From assembly GCA_001803645.1 (NCBI GenBank), contig MHDW01000112.1, forward strand, positions 618 through 5,917: a stretch of 5,300 nucleotides of DNA, given 5' to 3'. Under the pieces are notes generated by a model. The model saw nothing but the letters and a program-made list of their open reading frames with translations. It was not told the origin of the DNA and ran no database searches. Each line of letters opens with the position of its first letter. The first letter of the stretch is position 1. The position numbers were made by a program, and so were the translations under genes. This document shows positions 1 to 5,300 of the stretch, piece by piece. This DNA is from Nitrospirae bacterium GWC2_42_7. Lineage in GTDB: Bacteria; Nitrospirota; Thermodesulfovibrionia; Thermodesulfovibrionales; UBA6898.

Positions 1-998
<998 letters not shown>

Positions 999-1002
<4 letters not shown>

Positions 1003-1475
1003 AATATGTCCTCCTCTTTAAAATTGAATTTTCCAATAACTTTTTTTATTGTACTGTAAGAATAACCTCTGCGTGCAAGAAAATTCCATAGTCTTCTTTG
1101 AGCAGATACAGTAAAGTCATTTCCCATTAATCTTATTTTTTTATCAGCCAGCCTCCTGGCATTCTGCAACTCGTCGTCCTCATCATATTGCAGGGCTGAT
1201 TCAACAATATTTAAGTCCAGGCCTCTTTTAAGCAGAAAAAATTTTGCGCTTTTATATCCGAGCAGCCTGTTCACCAGAGCTTCTCTTTTAAGATTAACGG
1301 CAAGAGCCCTGTCATCGATGTAACCGCACTGCCTTAGAAAATTTATGGTGCCGGATATTGCAATATCAGTAAAGCCTTTTTCAGTGAGGCGATGTCTTAA
1401 TTCTTTTTCACTTCGTGCCCTGTACCCGAGCAGTTTAAGAGAATATTTTTTGGCATCATTTTCCGAATCTGTCAA
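999..1475 (-). CDS. recX: RecX, regulator of RecA filaments
   Basis: RecX binds RecA nucleoprotein filaments and usually limits their growth and strand exchange. The 158-residue product has the tandem three-helix-repeat layout and the family's usual size (about 150-160). Visible blocks are LKLLGYRARSEKELRHRL (residues 13-30), KGF..I...INFLRQCGYIDDRALA (33-59), LLGYKSAKFFLLKRGLD (71-87) and RRLWNFLARRGYSYSTI (127-143). The only usable start is TTG at 1473-1475, with AAGGA 11 nt upstream; no in-frame ATG or GTG fits. The nearby ATG belongs to the pilT frame. The gene overlaps pilT by 20 nt and the lipoprotein gene by 4 nt. recX usually sits directly after recA; here pilT separates them. Family assignment is secure; the exact N-terminus is less so. 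Confidence 0.93.
1009..1016 (-). promoter_or_regulatory. Strong ribosome binding site of the lipoprotein gene, embedded in recX
   Basis: The minus strand reads GAGGAGGA six bases before the lipoprotein ATG. The same bases encode Glu-Glu-Asp near the RecX C-terminus. Combined with the 4-nt ATGA overlap this indicates translational coupling or re-initiation between recX and the lipoprotein gene. Confidence 0.8.
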
Positions 1476-2598
1476 TCTGCATATTATCCTTTTCAGGTGG
1501 TTTATCTTCGAATGTGAGATCGCTGGTAGACTGGATGCCTTTTACCTTAAGAGCAAAATCATCAGGGTTTGTGGCCCGTCTGAGAGCTTCTTCGTATGTA
1601 ATAAGGTTTGTCTTAAAGAGGTTGAAGAGTGACTGGTCAAAGGTCTGCATGCCGTAATGAAGCATTCCCTGTGCGATCACATCAGGTATTGACTTTGCCT
1701 TGTCAGGGTCGAGTATGCAGTCTTTTATTGTTGCAGTAGCTATAAGAACTTCCACTGCCGGGACTCTTCCCTTACCGTCTGCTTTTGGAACAAGCCTCAT
1801 TGAAACTATACCCTTAAGTATGGATGAAAGCTGCATTCTTACCTGTTTATGCTGGTAAGGGGGAAATACAGATATTATCCTGTTGATCGTCTCTGCTGCA
1901 TCGGTTGTATGGAGTGTGCTGAGGACTAAATGTCCTGTCTCAGCAGCAGTCAGGGCTGTCTGAATGGTCTCAAAATCTCTCATTTCTCCGACCAGAATAA
2001 CATCAGGATCCTGTCTTAAAGCAGCTCTTAATGCCTTACTGAATGATTCTGTATCATTTCCGATTTCCCTCTGGTTTACAATTGACCTTTTGTCCCTGTG
2101 AAGATACTCGATCGGATCTTCGATGGTCATAATATGATCTGTTCTTGTGGAGTTTATATTATCTATCATTGCAGCGAGAGTTGTGGATTTACCACTTCCT
2201 GTGGTACCAGTCACGAGTATCAATCCTCTCGGCTCAAGAGAAAGTTTTTTTAGGATCTCAGGCAGAATAAGTTCTTCAATAGTAGGTATCCTCATCGGAA
2301 TTACCCTGAAGACAAGCCCTATTGTTCCTCTTTGTATAAAAATGTTGCACCTGAAACGTCCAAGTCCTGGCACACTGTAAGCCAGATCTATATCATTACG
2401 CTTTTTGAAGATCTCGCGCTGCCCAGGGCTCATAACTGCAAAAGCAGTCTTCAGAGTTTCTTCCTGGCTAAGCCTGTTGTCAGAGGATAAAGGAGTTAAC
2501 TCTCCATTTATTCTGAGAATAGGGTATGACCCTACCTTTAGATGAAGGTCAGATGCGCCCATCGCATGAGCTGTTTTGAGTAGATCATTAATTTCCAT
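1456..2598 (-). CDS. pilT: PilT-family type IV pilus retraction ATPase
   Basis: Hexameric cytoplasmic ATPase that drives pilus retraction (twitching motility and, in competent species, DNA uptake). The 380-residue protein has the family layout: N-terminal PAS-like domain with GASDLHLKVG (residues 14-23), RFRCNIFIQRG (81-91), Walker A GTTGSGKST (131-139), Asp box DHIMTIEDPIEYLHRDK (154-170), Walker B DVILVGEMRD (199-208), and His box TGHLVLSTLHTTDAAETINR (221-240). The C-terminal part has YGMQTFDQSL (315-324) and LITYEEALRRATNPDDF (332-348). The position of the classical C-terminal motif AIRNLIRE reads TIKDCILD (290-297), as in a PilT subtype I recall from deltaproteobacteria and Nitrospirota. 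The start ATG has GGAG six bases upstream. It lies 33 nt after recA, and its 3' end overlaps recX by 20 nt. No other pilus gene is in the window. Confidence 0.95.
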   Translation of the reverse strand: MEINDLLKTAHAMGASDLHLKVGSYPILRINGELTPLSSDNRLSQEETLKTAFAVMSPGQREIFKKRNDIDLAYSVPGLGRFRCNIFIQRGTIGLVFRVIPMRIPTIEELILPEILKKLSLEPRGLILVTGTTGSGKSTTLAAMIDNINSTRTDHIMTIEDPIEYLHRDKRSIVNQREIGNDTESFSKALRAALRQDPDVILVGEMRDFETIQTALTAAETGHLVLSTLHTTDAAETINRIISVFPPYQHKQVRMQLSSILKGIVSMRLVPKADGKGRVPAVEVLIATATIKDCILDPDKAKSIPDVIAQGMLHYGMQTFDQSLFNLFKTNLITYEEALRRATNPDDFALKVKGIQSTSDLTFEDKPPEKDNMQIDRFGK

Positions 2599-2604
2599 AG
2601 CCGG

Positions 2605-2608
2605 CTCC
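2605..2608 (-). promoter_or_regulatory. Ribosome binding site of pilT
   Basis: GGAG on the minus strand lies six bases before the pilT ATG, within the 33-nt recA-pilT gap. It supports the ATG at 2596-2598 as start. The gap contains no obvious promoter or terminator. Confidence 0.65.
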
Positions 2609-2631
2609 GTTCAGGCAAATATTAAGTTCAT

Positions 2632-3642
2632 TCACCTTTTTAGATTATAGACTTCTACTATCTTATCCTCGATCTCTTTTTTGAGAGAGGCATTGTTCTT
2701 CAGAAATTCTTTGGAGTTCTCTCTGCCTTGTCCTATTCTGCTGCCTCCGTAACTGTACCATGCGCCTGACTTCTCGATTATTCCCTTTTCGACACCGAGA
2801 TCAACGATCTCGCCTTCTCTTGAAATACCATGATTAAAGTATATATCAAATTCAGCTTGTTTAAAAGGTGGTGCCATCTTGTTCTTTACTACCTTTACTC
2901 TGACCCTTCCGCCTATTATTTCCTGATTATCCTTGATATTTTCTATCTTCCTGATATCAAGTCTCATAGACGCATAAAACTTAAGGGCATTGCCTCCTGT
3001 TGTTGTTTCCGGGCTCCCGAACATCACACCGATCTTCATTCTTATCTGATTTATGAAAACAACGGTTGTATTGGATTTTGATATAGACCCGGTAAGTTTC
3101 CTTAAGGCCTGGCTCATGAGCCTGGCCTGAAGCCCAGGAAGCGAGTCACCCATATCGCCCTCTATTTCGGCTCTTGGCACAAGCGCTGCTACAGAATCGA
3201 TCACTATTATATCGAGAGCGCCGCTTCTGACAAGAGATTCTGCGACTTCGAGCGCCTGCTCTCCTGTATCAGGCTGTGAAACAAGCAGGTCTTCAACATT
3301 AACGCCGATCCTTTTTGCATAATTTATATCAAGAGCATGTTCAGCATCTATGAATGCTGCTGTGCCTCCCATAGCCTGTGCCTGTGCAACAGCATTAAGC
3401 GCAAGCGTGGTTTTTCCTGATGATTCAGGACCGTATATTTCTACAACCCTGCCTCTCGGAAGGCCGCCTATGCCTGTTGCTATATCAAGTGTAGCAGAGC
3501 CGGTCGGGATAGCCTGAATTCCTTCTACAACAGTGCCCTCCCCAAGCCGCATGATCGATCCTTTTCCGAAATTTTTCTCGATCTGAGATATGGCCATTTC
3601 AAGTGCTTTCAGTTTATCCTTGTCTTTCTCTTTATTTGACAT
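2632..3642 (-). CDS. recA: RecA recombinase
   Basis: ATP-dependent strand-exchange protein that coats single-stranded DNA, drives homologous recombination and stimulates LexA self-cleavage. Features of the 336-residue protein: N-terminal helix ([21 protein letters not shown], around 11-31), Walker [10 protein letters not shown] (71-79), Walker B LDIIVIDS (143-150), loop L1 region [12 protein letters not shown] (159-170), loop L2 region [20 protein letters not shown] (198-217) and the RecA signature ALKFYASMR (219-227). The start was set at ATG 3640-3642 rather than the longer frame from 3672 because AGGAGGA stands just before it and [10 protein letters not shown] is a typical RecA N-terminus. 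It overlaps the thpR 3' end by 11 nt. The C-terminus ends IVEVYNLKR, without the acidic tail that regulates E. coli RecA. No recognisable LexA box precedes it, so expression probably comes from the upstream operon promoter or an internal promoter in thpR. Confidence 0.98.
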   Translation of the reverse strand: MSNKEKDKDKLKALEMAISQIEKNFGKGSIMRLGEGTVVEGIQAIPTGSATLDIATGIGGLPRGRVVEIYGPESSGKTTLALNAVAQAQAMGGTAAFIDAEHALDINYAKRIGVNVEDLLVSQPDTGEQALEVAESLVRSGALDIIVIDSVAALVPRAEIEGDMGDSLPGLQARLMSQALRKLTGSISKSNTTVVFINQIRMKIGVMFGSPETTTGGNALKFYASMRLDIRKIENIKDNQEIIGGRVRVKVVKNKMAPPFKQAEFDIYFNHGISREGEIVDLGVEKGIIEKSGAWYSYGGSRIGQGRENSKEFLKNNASLKKEIEDKIVEVYNLKR

Positions 3643-4210
3643 CAGTCCTCCTGTTAAAAGGTATTTCAGCAAGGCATGTGTGTTGAGCTCCGCCCGGCCT
3701 AAGTTCGCTTTTCATTAATACAATGCTGTTTATTTCAGCATCTCCAAACTTGTATGTTCCAAATTCATCCAGGATCTCTAAAGCTTCCGACACTCTTCTT
3801 TGAGACCTGACACGTGCCAAAGTAAGGTGAGGCGAAAACTCTTTTTTATCAGCAGGAAATCCTAATTCTGCTGTTATACCTTCAACATCTTTCTGAAGCC
3901 TTACAAGAGATGCTGATTTTTCTATCTCTGCCCATATAACTCTAGGATGCCTCTTGTCAGGGAAACATCCGGTACCTGCTATTGTAATATAAAATTGATT
4001 ATAAAATGACATTTTTTTACACAAAGATTCTTTTAATGGCTCAATGAGTGAATCACCAGTATTTCCAAGAAATTTCAGGGTCAGGTGAATATTGTCATCA
4101 GACAAACATTTCAGATCAGCGCCAGACTTTTTCAGCCTATACAGCAAGCCAGATAAGGATGCTTTTATATCGGATGGCAGTTCTAAGGCTATAAAACATC
4201 TCAGATCCAT
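3632..4210 (-). CDS. thpR: RNA 2',3'-cyclic phosphodiesterase (2H family, ThpR/LigT)
   Basis: 2H phosphoesterases of this family hydrolyse RNA 2',3'-cyclic phosphates to 2'-phosphates; the E. coli protein was first described as a 2'-5' RNA ligase. The 192-residue product has the two defining H-x-T-x motifs, HLTLKFLG at 42-49 and HLTLAR at 128-133, spaced as expected for the bilobal fold. The start [12 protein letters not shown] and the late block [19 protein letters not shown] (163-181) are also family-typical. ATG at 4208-4210 overlaps the cinA stop by 10 nt; AAGG elements upstream are weak. The 3' end overlaps recA by 11 nt and contains the recA ribosome binding site. A cinA-ligT-recA order is known in Deinococcus. 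The physiological substrate here is unknown. Confidence 0.94.
   Translation of the reverse strand: MDLRCFIALELPSDIKASLSGLLYRLKKSGADLKCLSDDNIHLTLKFLGNTGDSLIEPLKESLCKKMSFYNQFYITIAGTGCFPDKRHPRVIWAEIEKSASLVRLQKDVEGITAELGFPADKKEFSPHLTLARVRSQRRVSEALEILDEFGTYKFGDAEINSIVLMKSELRPGGAQHTCLAEIPFNRRTDVK
3646..3652 (-). promoter_or_regulatory. Strong ribosome binding site that sets the recA start
   Basis: AGGAGGA on the minus strand, followed by CTG and then ATG at 3642. It lies within the last codons of thpR. Its strength contrasts with the weak or absent sites before cinA, thpR and pgpA, suggesting RecA is translated more efficiently than its upstream neighbours. Confidence 0.8.
3723..3741. repeat. Short dyad inside thpR upstream of recA
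   Basis: On the plus strand ATGCTG, seven bases (TTTATTT), then CAGCAT: a perfect 6-bp inverted repeat. It lies within thpR coding sequence, about 81-99 bases upstream of the recA start. It has operator shape but does not match the CTGT-N8-ACAG SOS box. Six-base dyads arise often by chance in 5 kb. Confidence 0.3.
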
Positions 4211-4689
4211 ACCTTTAAGACCTTATGCAGAAATTTAAGGGCTTCAAGAGAAGCCTGTTTTTTTATGGTTGCTCTGTTGCCTGTGAGGTTGATCTTTTTT
4301 GCCTCTGTCATGTCTGGGGTCGAGACTGCCATGAAAATAAGACCGACCTGTTTGCCTTCAATTGTATCAGGACCTGCTACTCCTGTCGTAGACAGCGAAA
4401 TATCAGAGTCTGTGATCTTTCTGGCTGATTCAGCCATAGCTATAGCAGTTTCTTCACTGACTGTCCCGTATTTTTTTAAAGTTGAGGTCTTGATGCCCAA
4501 TACTGATCTCTTGGAGTTTTCTGAATAGCTGATTATACCTGTATCATAGAATTTAGAAGATCCAGGAAAGTTTGTTATAGCATTTGATATAAAGCCGCCA
4601 GTGCATGACTCTGCAATACTTAACTTGAGACCCTTATTAGCAAGAATCTTAGCTATCTTTTCTGTGACTGTTAGAAGAGCTTTATCCAT
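4201..4689 (-). CDS. pncC: CinA C-terminal-type nicotinamide-nucleotide amidase (PncC family), stand-alone
   Basis: Members deamidate nicotinamide mononucleotide to nicotinic acid mononucleotide in NAD recycling. The 162-residue protein consists only of this domain; full CinA proteins (about 410 residues) carry an extra N-terminal domain absent here. Visible signatures are SIAESCTGGF (24-33), GSSKFYDTGIISYSENSKRSVLGI (around 43-66), KYGTVSEETA (73-82), STTGVAGPD (100-108) and GKQVGLIF (112-119). The glycine pair that often follows AGP in this family is replaced by DTIEG, while K-x-VG is kept. ATG at 4687-4689 overlaps the pgpA stop by 19 nt and has no clear Shine-Dalgarno. A pncC-type gene lies just upstream of recA in E. 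coli (pncC), and full cinA does so in streptococci and Deinococcus, so the position is conserved. cinA would be an equally acceptable name. Confidence 0.92.
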   Translation of the reverse strand: MDKALLTVTEKIAKILANKGLKLSIAESCTGGFISNAITNFPGSSKFYDTGIISYSENSKRSVLGIKTSTLKKYGTVSEETAIAMAESARKITDSDISLSTTGVAGPDTIEGKQVGLIFMAVSTPDMTEAKKINLTGNRATIKKQASLEALKFLHKVLKVWI

Positions 4690-5135
4690 AATTGTAATAC
4701 GATATTCGTATATATACCGGCCAATATATCATCTGCCATAATGCCTGTGCCATTATTTAAAGTATTTTCTAGCTTACGTATGCCAAGTGGCTTTATTATA
4801 TCGAAAAACCTGAATAAAAGAAAGGCTGGAAATAAAAGGCTTTGAGCATTTGGAAGATAAAGTACAGCTACCCAAAAGCCTGTGAACTCATCGATCACTA
4901 TTTTACTGCTGTCTTTTTCATTGAATATTCTTTCTGCTGTAGAAGAAGCGTAAATACCTATAAATATTGCGGCAAATATAACAATAAGATGAAAGGGCAG
5001 GGAAGGCTTAAGGAGCAGAAAGAAAATTAAACCGAGCAGGGTTCCAAAAGTGCCTGATGCAAAAGGTATATAGCCTATAAATCCAAGTGTGGCTATGTTC
5101 TTTAGTATATGTTGGGTAAATGAACCAGGTTTCAA
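4671..5135 (-). CDS. pgpA: Phosphatidylglycerophosphatase A
   Basis: Membrane phosphatase converting phosphatidylglycerol-phosphate to phosphatidylglycerol. The 154-residue protein matches PgpA in length and pattern: ATLGFIGYIPFASGTFGT (15-32), a hydrophobic segment around 33-62, SSKIVIDEFTGF (76-87), LFRFFDIIKP (107-116) and GTGIMADDILAG (129-140); the acidic residues of the last blocks are the family's metal-site candidates. Hydrophobic segments are near 33-42, 48-63, 87-105 and 138-152. Translation must begin at TTG 5133-5135 or later, because an in-frame TAA stands immediately upstream and the next in-frame Met is residue 133. No clear Shine-Dalgarno precedes it. The start codon is part of one arm of an inverted repeat. 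The 3' end overlaps cinA by 19 nt. It appears to be the first complete gene of the operon. Confidence 0.92.
   Translation of the reverse strand: MKPGSFTQHILKNIATLGFIGYIPFASGTFGTLLGLIFFLLLKPSLPFHLIVIFAAIFIGIYASSTAERIFNEKDSSKIVIDEFTGFWVAVLYLPNAQSLLFPAFLLFRFFDIIKPLGIRKLENTLNNGTGIMADDILAGIYTNIVLQLWIKLF
4697..4711. repeat. Small hairpin just before the cinA/pncC start
   Basis: On the plus strand ATACGA, TAT, TCGTAT: a perfect 6-bp stem with a three-base loop, eight bases away from the pncC ATG on the transcribed strand and inside the 3' end of pgpA. It occupies the place where a ribosome binding site would normally be. Chance occurrence is possible. Confidence 0.3.
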
Positions 5136-5206
5136 TTATCTGCTGAGGTAAGAAAATTATTTCTACTGTTAATCTGCATAATAAATGACAAGGATCAGCA
5201 GAATTG
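5133..5206. repeat. Inverted repeat spanning the gap upstream of pgpA and its start codon
   Basis: The plus strand has CAATTATCTGCTGA at 5133-5146 and TCAGCAGAATTG at 5195-5206. All 12 bases of the second arm pair with the first, leaving a two-base bulge (AT) and a 48-base loop. In the transcript, one arm begins directly after the stop of the possible upstream gene and the other ends in the TTG start codon of pgpA. There is no U-tract, so it is not a typical intrinsic terminator. It could fold to hide the start or bind a protein as DNA. The AT-rich loop contains no convincing sigma-70 promoter. Confidence 0.5.
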
Positions 5207-5300
5207 TTACATCTTATGACATCTGCCGCAGAACTTAAATTTACTGTTTATATTGAATTCTACAGCAAGAAGGTCCTTTGTGTTCGAAGTATGAGGGCTA
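5207..5300 (-). CDS. Possible 3' end of an unrecognised upstream gene (partial)
   Basis: One minus-strand frame stays open from the right edge to a TAA at 5207-5209 and encodes about 30 residues ending SKFKFCGRCHKM. The C-G-R-C pair near the terminus resembles half a zinc ribbon or a redox Cys pair. The other two minus frames are closed, and the direction matches the operon. The product is not recognised. Doubt remains because a plus-strand frame starting at ATG 5216 is also open to the edge (without a ribosome binding site), and 94 bases are too few to judge coding bias. Confidence 0.4.
   Translation of the reverse strand, partial: SPHTSNTKDLLAVEFNINSKFKFCGRCHKM

Noticed and set aside
1456..1475. 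Frameshift between pilT and recX suggested by the 20-nt overlap
   Set aside because: Both proteins are full length with intact termini; other junctions in this operon overlap in the same way.
2599..2606. Palindrome AGCCGGCT before pilT as an operator or terminator
   Set aside because: Eight bases with no loop cannot form a hairpin, there is no U-tract, and it is short enough to be chance.
2147..3081. Plus-strand open frames at 2147-2380 and 2830-3081
   Set aside because: They are shadows opposite the conserved pilT and recA coding sequence.
3643..3672. Longer recA start at 3672 (ten extra residues [10 protein letters not shown])
   Set aside because: The extra residues do not resemble RecA, lie deep in thpR, and the strong AGGAGGA site directs initiation at 3642.
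4225..5030. Plus-strand open frames at 4225-4428, 4265-4528 and 4842-5030
   Set aside because: They lie antisense to pncC and pgpA, overlap each other, and show no ribosome binding sites or recognisable motifs.
5147..5194. Sigma-70 promoter before pgpA (TTGTCA on the minus strand followed by AT-rich bases)
   Set aside because: No TATAAT-like hexamer lies 16-18 bases downstream; the nearest candidates are 19-22 bases away. Too weak to annotate.
5242..5263. CTGT ... ACAG pair resembling an E. coli-type LexA box upstream of the operon
   Set aside because: The half-sites are 14 bases apart rather than 8, and the location lies within the possible upstream coding frame. No other half-site pair with correct spacing was found near recA or pgpA.

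Overview
The window is a compact, unidirectional block of bacterial housekeeping and DNA-recombination genes, all on the minus strand. It is moderately AT-rich. Type IV pilus retraction (PilT), a predicted outer-membrane lipoprotein and PgpA point to a Gram-negative, diderm bacterium. The AlaRS and PilT sequence style, from memory, is closest to Nitrospirota or deltaproteobacterial-grade lineages. That placement is inference and cannot be settled without a search.

In transcription order (right to left) the genes are: the possible 3' end of an unrecognised gene (5207-5300); pgpA (4671-5135, TTG start); a single-domain cinA/pncC amidase (4201-4689); thpR (3632-4210); recA (2632-3642); pilT (1456-2598); recX (999-1475, TTG start); a small BamE/SmpA-like lipoprotein (667-1002); and alaS, which leaves the window after about 220 codons (1-662). 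From pgpA onward every junction is an overlap (19, 10, 11, 20 and 4 nt) or a short gap (33 nt recA-pilT, 4 nt lipoprotein-alaS). The block therefore reads as one operon of at least eight genes. There is no gene-free stretch longer than about 70 bases apart from the unresolved right edge.

The backbone pncC - recA - recX - alaS is the same order as in Escherichia coli, and cinA - thpR(ligT) - recA is known from Deinococcus. What differs is the insertion of pilT between recA and its modulator recX, and of a lipoprotein gene between recX and alaS. RecA (strand exchange), RecX (RecA filament modulator), a CinA-family protein and PilT (pilus retraction, needed for DNA uptake in many competent bacteria) in one operon make a link between DNA uptake and recombination worth testing. 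Shared housekeeping transcription is an equally good explanation.

No mobile element, CRISPR array, RNA gene or clear novel system was found. The least explained items are a 12-bp inverted repeat with a long loop whose one arm covers the pgpA start codon, a dyad inside thpR about 80 bp upstream of recA, and the ambiguous coding fragment at the right edge.
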